From NCBI GenBank assembly GCA_020848735.1, contig JADLHO010000163.1:67313-109431 (forward strand): DNA of 42,119 nucleotides, given 5' to 3'. The position numbers and the translations under genes are program-made. The stretch comes from Planctomycetota bacterium. Its GTDB lineage: Bacteria > Planctomycetota > UBA1135 > UBA2386. This document shows, one piece after another, positions 8,972-17,158 of this stretch. Within the stretch, counting starts at the first letter, position 1, and each line of letters begins with the position of its first letter. The notes beneath the pieces are model-generated. The model had not been told where the DNA came from, ran no database searches, and saw only the letters and a list, made by a program, of their open reading frames with translations.

Positions 8972-9790
8972 TCAGATCGCTTGCAGCAGGTGCTGGCGCA
9001 AGTCCTCGATCTCCGCAGGCAGCCGGTCGTTCAAGCGCTGGGCTTCGCCGAGCGCCTTCGCGAGATCGATCCTGGTCGGCTGCAACCCCGCACGAGGGGC
9101 CTTGAGGAGCCAGCTCCAGATCCGGTCCAGGAGCTGCTTGCCGGCGAAGCTCGTCAGGTGTTCGCCCTTCTGGATGTCCGCGGCGAATCGCTGCTGCGCG
9201 GAGTCGAGCTCGCCCTCGAGCTCTTGCTGAGTGAGGCAGCCCGCCTGGCCCCCGTGGCGCTGCCACCACGTCGAATTGGTGACGAGGGCCAAGGCCGCGC
9301 CGCGGTCGGCGACGCCGGCGATGCTCGACCCGGGGTACCCCGACTGCGAGCGCTCGTTCAACTCGTGCAGGGTCGCGGCGAGAGCCGTGCCCCAGAGCAT
9401 GCCTTGCGCTTCCCGGCCCAGCTTGACGCGGATGTCACCCTCACTCCGTTGGACGAGCTCCGCGCACTGCGCGAGACCAACGGGATCGAGCAGGGCGTTC
9501 TCGATCTCGTGCATCGCGAGTCGGAGCGACTGTTCGCCCGGCTTCCACGGATAGTTGGTCGTCCCGAAGTCACGGTCGCGGAGACCATGAACCCCGCGGA
9601 GGCCCGCGCGACGCGCGCTCTCGACCAACGCCGCGATCCCGCTCCCGCTACCGGCCACGAGGAAGCCGATGCGCGGTTCATCCCAGGCAGCCGCCAGGTA
9701 GGCGGCGCTCAGCTCATCCTCCACCCAGAGCACCAGCTTGCGGTTCTTGTACAGACCGTCCAAGTCGCCGAGCGATCGCGCCGCGTTCAT
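8972..9790 (-). CDS. DUF4435-like TOPRIM protein, AriB-like effector candidate
   Basis: A protein of 272 residues. Its ATG (9790-9788) overlaps the stop of the upstream ATPase gene (ATGA), so the two are co-translated. The N-terminus has the TOPRIM-like pattern: LVLWVEDELSAAYL with Glu24 as the candidate catalytic acid, a glycine-rich turn (VAGSGSGIAALV), then GLRDRDF with Asp72 and Asp74 as the metal-binding pair. This layout matches DUF4435 proteins. A later segment around HEIENALLD resembles another acidic motif seen in the family. In the PARIS anti-phage system, AriB is a DUF4435 TOPRIM nuclease held by the ATPase AriA and released on infection. Function here is inferred from motifs and gene pairing. 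It could instead belong to a related OLD-like or Septu-like ATPase/nuclease pair. Confidence 0.75.
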   Translation of the reverse strand: MNAARSLGDLDGLYKNRKLVLWVEDELSAAYLAAAWDEPRIGFLVAGSGSGIAALVESARRAGLRGVHGLRDRDFGTTNYPWKPGEQSLRLAMHEIENALLDPVGLAQCAELVQRSEGDIRVKLGREAQGMLWGTALAATLHELNERSQSGYPGSSIAGVADRGAALALVTNSTWWQRHGGQAGCLTQQELEGELDSAQQRFAADIQKGEHLTSFAGKQLLDRIWSWLLKAPRAGLQPTRIDLAKALGEAQRLNDRLPAEIEDLRQHLLQAI

Positions 9791-10761
9791 CCATCGACCT
9801 CGCGCACACCTTCGCGCGCCTGCTCACGGCTTCTTGCCGATCTCGGATCGCTCGGGGGCACGAGCAACGCGCGCTCCCAACTGTGCGCGCGGTTCCAGGG
9901 TGCGTCGACGTGGGTCGCGACGAGGAACTGCGCGCGCGGTGCGAGCTCGCGCAGAGCCGGCAGGATGCCGGCCTGCCACTCGGGATGGAGGTGGAGCTCC
10001 GGCTCGTCGATCACCAGCAGACCCTCTTCGAAGCCGGTCAGCGCGATCCACCCCGCGAACGAGAGGAGCTCGATCTCACCTGAGCTGGCCTCGTCGATCG
10101 AACAGACGCGGTGAGCGTCCTTCTCCACGAAGAGGTCGGCGTAGGCGTCCTGGGAGGCGGGGTCGACGAGACCGGCCACGATCTTCGAATCGTCGCCGTG
10201 GAGGCGCTGCCAGGCCCGATTCACCTTCGCGAGCCAGCCCAGGCCCTGATCGGCGCTCGCCTGGCCGGTGGCGAACGCGGTCTTCGCGCGCTCGTCGATG
10301 ATCCGTTGCTTGAGTCGCCAGAGCCGGTTGGCCTCGGTGTCGTCGGGTCGTCGCCCGCGAACGAGCGGCTGCACACTCCCGACGAGATGGGGCGCGCGCC
10401 AGGAGGAGAAGTACGCGAGTTCCTCGATGCGGGGTGGCCTTCGATCGGGACCGGCGGGAAGCGTGAACTCCTCCTCCTGCTGCCCACGGCGCAGCACGAT
10501 GCGGATCTCGGCGCCGTGCGGCAGCTGCGTCCGCCCATGCCGCGTGCGCTGGTCCTTGTGGAGGTCGCGTACGAGGAGGTCCTCGCGACCGAGTGCCAGC
10601 ACCACGGCTTCGAGCACGCTGGTCTTGCCGCAGCCGTTCTGGCCTGCAAGCACGAACTGCGGTACGCCTGAGCGATCGGGGCCGCCGAGGTCGAGCGTCA
10701 GCCTCTCGCGGATGCCGCGGTACCCACTGATCTCGATCCTCGTGATCCTGATCGCAGCCAT
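9787..10761 (-). CDS. AAA/ABC-type (SMC-like) ATPase, AriA-like sensor candidate
   Basis: A protein of 324 residues. The start ATG at 10761 has a good ribosome site (AGGAGA, about seven bases upstream). It has the AAA_15/AAA_21 (ABC/RecF-like) layout: an N-terminal ISGYRGI strand, Walker A GQNGCGKTS at 40-48, an ABC-signature-like SSGE at 226-229, Walker B LLVIDEPE at 248-255, and His284 in VATHVD. The region between Walker A and the signature is short, with no long coiled coil, so the protein is smaller than most AriA or OLD ATPases. It forms an overlapping pair with the DUF4435 gene, the arrangement seen in PARIS. The ATPase call is firm; the defence role is inference. Confidence 0.85.
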   Translation of the reverse strand: MAAIRITRIEISGYRGIRERLTLDLGGPDRSGVPQFVLAGQNGCGKTSVLEAVVLALGREDLLVRDLHKDQRTRHGRTQLPHGAEIRIVLRRGQQEEEFTLPAGPDRRPPRIEELAYFSSWRAPHLVGSVQPLVRGRRPDDTEANRLWRLKQRIIDERAKTAFATGQASADQGLGWLAKVNRAWQRLHGDDSKIVAGLVDPASQDAYADLFVEKDAHRVCSIDEASSGEIELLSFAGWIALTGFEEGLLVIDEPELHLHPEWQAGILPALRELAPRAQFLVATHVDAPWNRAHSWERALLVPPSDPRSARSREQAREGVREVDG

Positions 10762-10824
10762 GTCGGATCTCCTGGTCTCGTCGAGTCGCGTGCTTCGCGC
10801 GCCTCGCGGCCCACGCGGCCGGCG

Positions 10825-10830
10825 AGGTTA
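10825..10830 (-). promoter_or_regulatory. Candidate -10 box for the ATPase/DUF4435 operon
   Basis: Read on the minus strand the hexamer is TAACCT followed by CGCCGG. It fits the TA-N3-T plus GC-rich discriminator pattern seen before other genes in the window. It lies 63 bases from the ATPase start. No clear -35 was found. A weak sigma-54-like match (GGCGGG, four bases, TTGC) also lies further upstream on this strand, near 10843-10856. Confidence 0.35.
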
Positions 10831-10887
10831 AGGAGCAGGGGCGGCCCGGCAAACCACCCGCCGCTCGCGATCTCCGTCGCCGAACCC

Positions 10888-12147
10888 TCAGGCGTCCGCG
10901 GATTCGCGGCGCACGCGGCCGATGCGCGTCGCCACGAAGGCCCAGGCCAGCGCGATCGGCACGGTCGCGAAGAGCACCGCGTGCAGCGGCATCGCGGTGA
11001 CTCCGATGCGCGGCCAGGCCTCCGCGCACAGCGCGTCGCCACCGCGGTGCACGAGCGTGTCGATCGCGTTCTTCGCCGCGTAGCGCTCGTTCGGTGCCGC
11101 GAGCGTGAAGAGCACCTCACGGGTCGGCTTCTGGAGCGCGTGCCGGGTGCCCTCGATCAGCGCGCCACCCGCGACGTAGATCCAGAAGATCGGCCAGCCG
11201 GCATGGGAGGCGAGGCCGACGAGTCCGAAGGTCGCGGCGCTGACGAGCGGGAGGACCGCGAGATTGGCGCCCGGGCCGAAGCGTCGCAGGGCGGGCCCGG
11301 TGAGGAAGCCCTGCACGAGCACCGTCGCGATCTGCGTCCAGAGGTCGACGGACGCGAAGAGCGCGCTGCGCTCGTCGCGGCTCAGCGCGGCGTCGGCGAC
11401 GAGGCGGGCGCGCTCGAAGTAGAGGACTGCCGCGGGGATGGTGCCGAGCAGCACGTAACCCGCGATCCGGCGCAGCATGGGGGAGCGCAGCACGAGCAGC
11501 AGATCGCCGAGCGCGGCGCGCCCGCGCGGCAGGGAGAGGGCGAGCTGGCGCGGATCCGAGGCCCGGATCAACGGCGAGGCGGCGAGCAACCCGAGCTCGA
11601 GGAGCAGGGCGGCGATCAGCAACATCTGCGGGGCGCCGATCAGCTCCGCGAGGCGATTCGTGAGCGCCGCGCCGGTGATCGCTCCGAGGGTTCCCCCGAC
11701 CGCGATCGGTCCGAAGCGCCGCACGGCACTCGCGTGGGGAACGAGGTCGCTGGCCGCACTCCAGAAGACGGAGACGACGAAGAGGTTGAAGACGCTGACG
11801 AAGACGTAGAACGCGCGGCCCAGGGCGTCGCGATCGGACTCGCCGGTGGCGTGCCAGAGGCCGAGGAAGCCGAGCAGCGTGAGTGCGACTGCGTGGTAGC
11901 TGCGGGTCAGGAGCGCGCGCCGCGGCAGGCGCGCCGCCGCGGCGGCGAAGAGCGGCGAGGCGATCAGCGTGAGCGCCAGGGTCCACTTCCAGAGCTTCGC
12001 GAGCTCGGACACGCCGCCGGCGGTCCCCATCGCATCGCGCACCGGTCGCAGGATCGAGGTGCTCGCGAGCACGCAGAAGAACCAGACGGCGGCGCGCAGC
12101 GCGACGCTCCTGGCCCTGGGTTCGGTGCTGCGCGCGTCGTCGGGCAT
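10888..12147 (-). CDS. MFS-like transporter related to Npt NTP/NDP exchangers
   Basis: A protein of 419 residues from ATG 12147, with about 12 hydrophobic helices over its whole length, so an inner-membrane carrier. The first helix ends in STSILRPVRDAMG, the RP-x-RD signature seen in Npt1/Npt2-type proteins annotated as ATP:ADP antiporter-like. The C-terminal half has a matching stretch (NERYAAKNAIDTLVHRGGD), also typical of that group. Free-living bacteria carry distant members whose substrate is not known, so nucleotide exchange should not be assumed. It stands alone on the minus strand, upstream of the defence-like pair, and is divergent from the large lipoprotein gene. No promoter was recognised upstream. 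Confidence 0.75.
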   Translation of the reverse strand: MPDDARSTEPRARSVALRAAVWFFCVLASTSILRPVRDAMGTAGGVSELAKLWKWTLALTLIASPLFAAAAARLPRRALLTRSYHAVALTLLGFLGLWHATGESDRDALGRAFYVFVSVFNLFVVSVFWSAASDLVPHASAVRRFGPIAVGGTLGAITGAALTNRLAELIGAPQMLLIAALLLELGLLAASPLIRASDPRQLALSLPRGRAALGDLLLVLRSPMLRRIAGYVLLGTIPAAVLYFERARLVADAALSRDERSALFASVDLWTQIATVLVQGFLTGPALRRFGPGANLAVLPLVSAATFGLVGLASHAGWPIFWIYVAGGALIEGTRHALQKPTREVLFTLAAPNERYAAKNAIDTLVHRGGDALCAEAWPRIGVTAMPLHAVLFATVPIALAWAFVATRIGRVRRESADA

Positions 12148-12226
12148 GGTTGCGTGGCGCGCTGCTACGCGCTCGCGCTGCCGCGGGCGAGGGGAATCTC
12201 CGGGGTGCCGCGGCCCGGGCGGGGAA

Positions 12227-12232
12227 TAAGCT
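12227..12232 (+). promoter_or_regulatory. Candidate -10 box for the Ig-like lipoprotein
   Basis: TAAGCT followed by a CTCCCGCC discriminator, 46 bases before ATG 12279. It fits the TA-N3-T pattern seen ahead of other genes here. A second TACGCT hexamer lies at 12166-12171. No convincing -35 is visible for either. Confidence 0.35.
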
Positions 12233-12278
12233 CTCCCGCCGCGCCGTCCGCGCTGCGTCCTTCCCGAAGTCCCGCCGC

Positions 12279-15212
12279 ATGTCGTCGAAGCCCGCCCCCT
12301 CGTCCTCCTCCGCCTCCGCGCCCGGATCGCGCCGGCGCGTGACGCTCGCCGCCGCGTTGCTCGCCGTCGCCGCGCTGGGTGCCGGCTGCGGCAACAATCT
12401 CGCGGCGCTCTACAAGTTCCGGCGTGGCGGGGGTGGGGGTGGCCCGACGGACGCGACCGGTGTCGTCGTCGTCGAATCGCTGGGCAAGCTGGTCGACGGT
12501 CGGCCCAAGGTCGAGGCCGCCTTCCCGAGCAGCGGCGGCTGGCCGGCGACGGTGCCGATCGTCGTGCAGTTCAACGAGTCGATGGCGGAGGACTCCATCT
12601 CGCCGCCGCCGAGCGGCCAGGGACAGCCGCCGGCCCCGCGGATCTTCGTGCGCGCGGAGGGCACCACGCAGAACCTCCCGGCGCAGATCGATCTGCTGAT
12701 GGGGGGCACGGTCGTGCTGCTGCGGCCCTCGGCGGGTCTGCCCTCGGCCACGACCTTCGAGGTCGTCGTGACGAACGAGGTCACCGATCTCGATGGCATC
12801 GCGAAGGGCGGAGCGGCGGAGCAGGTCGTGACGACCTTCCGCGCGGATCAGGACTCCGCCTTCGCCGATGGCCGCATCGTCACGGTGCTGCCGCTCGCCA
12901 ACGCGCGCGAGGTCGTGCGCGAGACCGGCATCTACGCGATCTTCGACAAGCCGGCCGTCGCGAGCACGGTCACCGCGAGCAACTTCGTCATCGCCGATGC
13001 GTCGGGCAACCTGCCCGGCGTGATCGATCAGCCGGTCGAGACGCAGAACGTCGCCGATCCGCGCATCTTCCGCCTCGTGCCGCGCAACCCCTTGGCCGGC
13101 GGCGCCGAGATCGAGATCCGCTTCGATGCGACGATCCAGTTCGGGACGACGCCCGGCGAACTCGACTTCGACAACCGCACGCCCTTCGCGAAGTTCAGCA
13201 CCGTCGAGTTCGCGCGTCCGGTCAGCGTGGCGCTCGGCAACGCGAGCGTGGGTTTCCCCAATCGGGTCAATCGGCAGAACCTCGCGGGTGCGACGGTCGA
13301 CGTGCAGGTCGATGCGTCGGCGACTGCGGGTAGCCGCGTGTTGCTGCGGGTCTACGGCCTCGAGAAGCGCACGCAGGCCGCGGGTGATCTCACGTGGTTC
13401 GACACCGCGCTCGACCTGGCGGTCGCGGGCCCGACGACCGTGAGTCTGCCGATCGGCGAAGCGCTCGGGACCGCCGACGCGCTGCGCTTCGAGGAGGGCT
13501 CGCTGTTCTTCGCGGCGCGCGTCGCGAGCGGACGCCGCGGCAGCGCGTTCACCTTCGCCGCGGACGCGAGTCCCGCCGCACTCGACGTCACGCCGCCGAG
13601 CGTCGCGGCCTTCCTGCCCGCGGTCGCCGGAGCGTCGACCGACATCGCGACGGATCAGGAGGCGCTCGCGCTCTTCGGTCTCGCGAGCGAGCCGCTGGGG
13701 GCCGCGGAGCTCACCGACGGGAGCGCGACCGTCGCGCTGCACGCCGCCGGCGATGACAAGAGCTTCACGTTGCGGCCCCTCGCGGTGGCGCGCACCGATC
13801 TGCCGATCAACGTCGTGCTGAACGTCACCGATCGCTCGGGCCACCTGAACACGGCGCCGACCAACGGCCGCATCCTGCGGCGCGGTTACGCGAGCGGCGT
13901 GCTCGCGGGGTCCGTCTCGGTCGAGGTCTACGACGAGGCGACCCTCGCCCCGCTCGCGGGCGCGACCGTGGTGCTCGAGCCGGGCCTGCCGCAGAACCCG
14001 CCCTCGCCGAGCCGTCGGGTCGGGACCACCGACCAGAACGGGCGCGTGCGTTTCGACGGCGTCGTCGACCCCTCGCACAGCGTCACGGTGGTGGCGGCCA
14101 ACCACCATCTGATCAGCGTGCTCGACACGAGCGCGGCGCTGCTCTCGCTGCCCGTGCGGCCCCTGGGTCCGGCGGCCGTGGCGACCGTCGAGGGTTCGCT
14201 CCTCTTCGTGCCGCTCACCGGCCAGACCGCGCGCGTCGGCGTGAACGTGCTCGACGATCCCTTCGCCTTCGAGGTCGCCCCGGCGCAGTCCGCGCCGACG
14301 CGCATCCCGTCGACGGCGATCCGCGCCGGACGCCCGGTCGTGTTCTCGGCCTTCACCGCCAACTACGAACCGACGGCGACGCCGGCCTTCGCGGGCTTCG
14401 CCTGTGCGCTCGCGGGCAACACCGGCACCGGCGCCGCGCCGGCGTCGCCGCCGCAGGTCGCAGGCGGCAAGCTCAGCACCTCGCTGACGATCCTCCCCGG
14501 CACGGGGATCACCGCGGGCGTGGCCGCGCCCTTCAACCTCGACTTCGCCGCGGCCGCCGGGTTCGGCGCGATCTCGGGCAACGTCCGCGTGCGCTCGATC
14601 CTGACCTTTCCCGGCTTCGCGGGCGGCTCGCTCGCGGGTGTCGGCATCGGCACGCCGATCAGCGCGACGCAGTTCGCGATCAACTCGAACTGGCCGCTGT
14701 CCTGCATCGTCGCGCTCGGACCGCTCAATCCGGCGCTCTGGGTGCAGGCGGATGCGACGGACGCCGACGGCAACACCTCGCTGCATCGGAGCCTCGTGAC
14801 CAACGCCACGCTCGGGACGGTCTTCGTCACCGGTGCGCCGCTGGGGCCGCCGACGATCACGGCGCCGGGCGGCCCCGTGCTCGGTCCGCCGGCGGTCGAG
14901 TTCCAGGACCGGCTCGATGCGGCCGTCATCCCCGGCGGGCTGGGCTTCCACACCGTTTCGATCGAGGATGCGAGCGGGCTGCGCTGGACGCTGATCGCCC
15001 AGGACCTCGACGGCGCGAGCGGGCCGGAGACCTTGCAGATCCCGGTGCTGAGCGGCGTCGCGAGCAGTCTCGCCGCCGGCGAGTGGAAGCTGCGCATCGC
15101 GAGCGAGCTGATGTTCGGCATCGGCGGCGCCGGCGAGTTCAGCCTCGAGGAGCGGCATCGCCAGCTCGTGAAGGCCTCGCGCACTCCGATCACGACCTTC
15201 GTCGTCCAGTGA
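12279..15212 (+). CDS. Large Ig-like domain lipoprotein
   Basis: A protein of 977 residues from ATG 12279. A Ser/Pro-rich basic N-region, a hydrophobic helix and a lipobox LGAGC (Cys37) mark a lipoprotein. Residues about 70-190 and 195-315 look like two bacterial Ig-like domains of the Big_5 type: VPIVVQFNESMAEDSI, then TFEVVVTNEVTDLDGIA in the first, and ETGIYAIFDKPAVASTVT in the second. Around residues 540-620 a carboxypeptidase-regulatory-like beta sandwich is seen (ATLAPLAGATVVLEPG, then TDQNGRVRFDGV). The rest is beta-rich without a recognised fold. Such proteins are cell-surface or periplasmic and often structural or adhesive. The stop overlaps the queC start as GTGA, though the two functions are not obviously related. 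Confidence 0.85.
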   Translation: MSSKPAPSSSSASAPGSRRRVTLAAALLAVAALGAGCGNNLAALYKFRRGGGGGGPTDATGVVVVESLGKLVDGRPKVEAAFPSSGGWPATVPIVVQFNESMAEDSISPPPSGQGQPPAPRIFVRAEGTTQNLPAQIDLLMGGTVVLLRPSAGLPSATTFEVVVTNEVTDLDGIAKGGAAEQVVTTFRADQDSAFADGRIVTVLPLANAREVVRETGIYAIFDKPAVASTVTASNFVIADASGNLPGVIDQPVETQNVADPRIFRLVPRNPLAGGAEIEIRFDATIQFGTTPGELDFDNRTPFAKFSTVEFARPVSVALGNASVGFPNRVNRQNLAGATVDVQVDASATAGSRVLLRVYGLEKRTQAAGDLTWFDTALDLAVAGPTTVSLPIGEALGTADALRFEEGSLFFAARVASGRRGSAFTFAADASPAALDVTPPSVAAFLPAVAGASTDIATDQEALALFGLASEPLGAAELTDGSATVALHAAGDDKSFTLRPLAVARTDLPINVVLNVTDRSGHLNTAPTNGRILRRGYASGVLAGSVSVEVYDEATLAPLAGATVVLEPGLPQNPPSPSRRVGTTDQNGRVRFDGVVDPSHSVTVVAANHHLISVLDTSAALLSLPVRPLGPAAVATVEGSLLFVPLTGQTARVGVNVLDDPFAFEVAPAQSAPTRIPSTAIRAGRPVVFSAFTANYEPTATPAFAGFACALAGNTGTGAAPASPPQVAGGKLSTSLTILPGTGITAGVAAPFNLDFAAAAGFGAISGNVRVRSILTFPGFAGGSLAGVGIGTPISATQFAINSNWPLSCIVALGPLNPALWVQADATDADGNTSLHRSLVTNATLGTVFVTGAPLGPPTITAPGGPVLGPPAVEFQDRLDAAVIPGGLGFHTVSIEDASGLRWTLIAQDLDGASGPETLQIPVLSGVASSLAAGEWKLRIASELMFGIGGAGEFSLEERHRQLVKASRTPITTFVVQ

Positions 15213-15952
15213 GCGCGAGCGTCGAGACCGGAGCGACCGGCTCGCGGCGGGCCGTCGTGCTCCTCTCCGGAGGGCTCGACTCGGGCGTCGCGTTGGCGCT
15301 CTGGCGTGAGTCCGGGGGGGAAAGCGCGCTCGCGCTCTGCGCCGATTACGGCCAGCGCGCGGCCGAGCGGGAGGCGGAGGCCAGCGCGCGCCTCGCCGCG
15401 CGCTTCGGCGCGCCCTGGCGCCGCGTGGCCTTGCCCTGGCTCCGCGACGCCGCCCTCGCGTCGGGAACGGCGCTGCTCGCGGGCAGTGGGACCCCGCTGC
15501 CCCAGCGCAGCCTCGCGTCGCCCGGCGACGCGGCGAGCGCGGCCTCGGTCTGGGTGCCGGCGCGCAACGTCGTGTTGCTCGGCATCGCCGCGGCCTTCGC
15601 GGAGGCGCACGGCGCGGGCCAGATCGTCGCCGGCTTCAATCGCGAGGAGGCCGCGACCTTCCCCGACAACTCCGCGGCGTTCTGCCGCGACTTCGACGCC
15701 GTCCTCGCGCGCGGGACGCGGCGCGGCGTGCGGGTGCTGAGTCCGACCCTCGAGTTGGACAAGCTCGGGATCGTGCGTGAGGCGCGCCGGCTCGGGCTCC
15801 GTCGCGAGGATTTCTGGTCCTGCTATGCGGCGGACTCGGACCCGTCGAGCTGTGCCTGCGAGTCCTGCGTGCGGAGTCGTCGCGCCTGGTCGAGCCTCGC
15901 CGGTGCGGAGTTTCGCGACGCGACTGCGGCGCCGGAGCCCGGCCCTCGCTAG
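15209..15952 (+). CDS. queC: 7-cyano-7-deazaguanine synthase QueC
   Basis: A protein of 247 residues. GTG 15209 overlaps the previous stop. The PP-loop ATP site SGGLDS is at 20-25. LCADYGQR, the VPARNVVLL region and GFNREEAATFPDNS follow as in QueC. QueC converts 7-carboxy-7-deazaguanine to preQ0 using ATP and ammonia, on the path to queuosine or other deazapurines. The C-terminal zinc site has Cys205, Cys215, Cys217 and Cys220. In E. coli QueC the spacing is C-x8-C-x2-C-x2-C; here the second cysteine is shifted by one residue. No queD, queE or queF lies in the window. Cytosolic enzyme. Confidence 0.93.
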   Translation: MSASVETGATGSRRAVVLLSGGLDSGVALALWRESGGESALALCADYGQRAAEREAEASARLAARFGAPWRRVALPWLRDAALASGTALLAGSGTPLPQRSLASPGDAASAASVWVPARNVVLLGIAAAFAEAHGAGQIVAGFNREEAATFPDNSAAFCRDFDAVLARGTRRGVRVLSPTLELDKLGIVREARRLGLRREDFWSCYAADSDPSSCACESCVRSRRAWSSLAGAEFRDATAAPEPGPR

Positions 15953-15955
15953 ATT
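15950..15955 (+). promoter_or_regulatory. Candidate -10 box overlapping the queC stop codon
   Basis: TAGATT preceded by GC. Its TAG is the queC stop. It is followed by a GC-rich discriminator and lies 62 bases before ATG 16018. It fits the GCTA-N3-T pattern; there is no clear -35. Confidence 0.35.
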
Positions 15956-16017
15956 GCTGCGCTCCCTTGCGCGCTCCGCCCTCGCGCGGTGAGAACGCGC
16001 TGCGAAGGACCCGATCG

Positions 16018-16626
16018 ATGCGTTCCCTCCGCCCGCTCCTCGCCTGCGTCCTGCTCGGCTTCGTGGCAGCGTGCCAGTCCGAGCCCCCTCTGCGCGTCGC
16101 CGCAGCCCTGCGCGCCTCGCCCGAACTCGGCACGGAGCGACCGGTCGACATCGCGCTGCTGCCCGTGGAGGACGCGACCGTTGCCCGCAGCTTCGGCGTC
16201 CTCGAACTGCGTCTGCGCCAGGCCTTGGTCAAGCAGCTCGCCGACCGGCTCTACTCGCCGCTGGCACCCGATCACGTCGATCGCCGCCTCCGCGAGACCG
16301 GCAAGCTGGCGACGGGCTCGCCCGTCGATCCCGCCTGGCTCGGCGGCGTCCGCGGCAGCTTCGAGGAGGACGCCGTGCTCGGCGTTCGCCTCACGCACTG
16401 GGACGTCAGCAAGATCATGGAGACGCGCCGCGTCCAGTTCGCGGTCGAGGTCCTGATGCTGGGCGCGAAGTCCGGCGCGACGCTCTGGTCCGGCCGCATG
16501 GAGGGCAGCGCGAAGGCCGGGGGCGAAGGCCCCGCGCCGCTCGGCCGCGAGCAGCGGATCGAGTCGGCCGTCGACGTGGTCGCCGACGCGCTCGCTCGCG
16601 AACTCCCGGTCCGCGCCGGGCGCTGA
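16018..16626 (+). CDS. Small lipoprotein, GNA1162/LpoB-like fold suspected
   Basis: A protein of 202 residues. ATG 16018 has GAAGGA about nine bases upstream. The lipobox is FVAAC (Cys19). After a short linker comes DIALLPVEDATV, then a helix ending RQALVKQLADRLYSPLAPDHVDRRL, then a region DAVLGVRLTHWDV and a paired strand FAVEVLMLGAKSGATLWSG. This order resembles the CsgG/TolB-N/GNA1162 class of exported lipoproteins, in which a strand-helix-strand unit is followed by a beta meander. Family membership is a pattern judgement only. The cell role is unknown. The stop lies at the start of the first copy of the three-hairpin element. Confidence 0.7.
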   Translation: MRSLRPLLACVLLGFVAACQSEPPLRVAAALRASPELGTERPVDIALLPVEDATVARSFGVLELRLRQALVKQLADRLYSPLAPDHVDRRLRETGKLATGSPVDPAWLGGVRGSFEEDAVLGVRLTHWDVSKIMETRRVQFAVEVLMLGAKSGATLWSGRMEGSAKAGGEGPAPLGREQRIESAVDVVADALARELPVRAGR

Positions 16627-16724
16627 GAGCCCGAGAGAGAGTCCATCGTACGGGCTCTCAGATGCTGGCTGGTGGCCGCATCTGCGGCCACGCAGAGGTC
16701 GAGAGACGGATTGTCTGTCGACCT
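16623..16724 (+). ncRNA. Three-hairpin element, copy A (upstream of rpsO)
   Basis: Three consecutive inverted repeats: stem 1 CTGAGAGCCCG (16623-16633) with 16651-16661, stem 2 GTGGCCGC (16672-16679) with 16684-16691, and stem 3 (16696-16707) with 16713-16724 carrying one G-G mismatch. A related copy with paired changes lies at 17155-17246. Stem 1 includes the stop codon of the preceding lipoprotein gene. It could be a terminator, a leader RNA or a dispersed repeat; no T-run follows. Confidence 0.6.
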
Positions 16725-16751
16725 CGGAGCGCGGGCCGACGCAGCGCGCCG

Positions 16752-16779
16752 TTGTTTTCGCGGTGGGGAGCGCTATCGT
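16752..16779 (+). promoter_or_regulatory. Candidate sigma-70-type promoter of rpsO
   Basis: TTGTTT (16752-16757), 16 bases, then TATCGT (16774-16779) preceded by GC and followed by CCCCGCC. This is the only promoter in the window with a recognisable -35. It would give a leader of about 100 bases containing a small hairpin (CCCGCA/TGCGGG near 16808-16821), where S15 autoregulation could act. Confidence 0.5.
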
Positions 16780-16888
16780 CCCCGCCTTCAAACGCCTTCG
16801 ACCTGCCCGCATGTGCGGGTGGGAGACCGCTCGGCCGGAGCACCCTGGCTCTCGCGAGTTGGTCATTGGCCCAACGCAGGACTCAGGG

Positions 16889-17158
16889 ATGGCTGTTTCC
16901 AAAGACCAACGCCGGAAGATCGTCGCCGACAACCGCACGCATGACGCTGACTCGGGTTCGCCCGAGGTCCAGATCGCGCTCCTCACGGCGGACATCTCGC
17001 AGCTCACGGAGCACCTCAAGGTGCACCGCAAGGACTATCACTCGCGCCACGGCCTCATCCTGAAGGTGGGCCGCCGCAACAAGCTGCTGCGCTACCTGTC
17101 CAAGACCGCTCACGAGCGCTACCTCGCGATCACCAGCAAGCTCGGCATCCGTCGCTGA
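16889..17158 (+). CDS. rpsO: Ribosomal protein S15
   Basis: A protein of 89 residues, the usual length for S15. ATG 16889 was chosen because MAVSKDQRRKIV aligns with the normal N-terminus and an upstream extension would not. The signature DSGSPEVQIALLTADI and the C-terminal HSRHGLILKVGRRNKLLRYL are intact. S15 binds 16S rRNA early in assembly of the small-subunit platform. It is followed by pnp, the classical rpsO-pnp order, but with an unusually long 620-base gap. In several bacteria S15 represses its own translation through its leader; that may occur here but is not shown. Confidence 0.97.
   Translation: MAVSKDQRRKIVADNRTHDADSGSPEVQIALLTADISQLTEHLKVHRKDYHSRHGLILKVGRRNKLLRYLSKTAHERYLAITSKLGIRR

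Noticed and set aside
8972-10761. The ATPase/DUF4435 pair considered as part of a mobile island
   Set aside because: No integrase, transposase, flanking direct repeats or tRNA was found, and base composition is close to that of its neighbours.
12165-15158. A minus-strand open frame of 997 codons opposite the Ig-like lipoprotein
   Set aside because: Its composition is driven by GC content and it has no recognised domain. The plus-strand frame has a lipobox and Ig-like strands.
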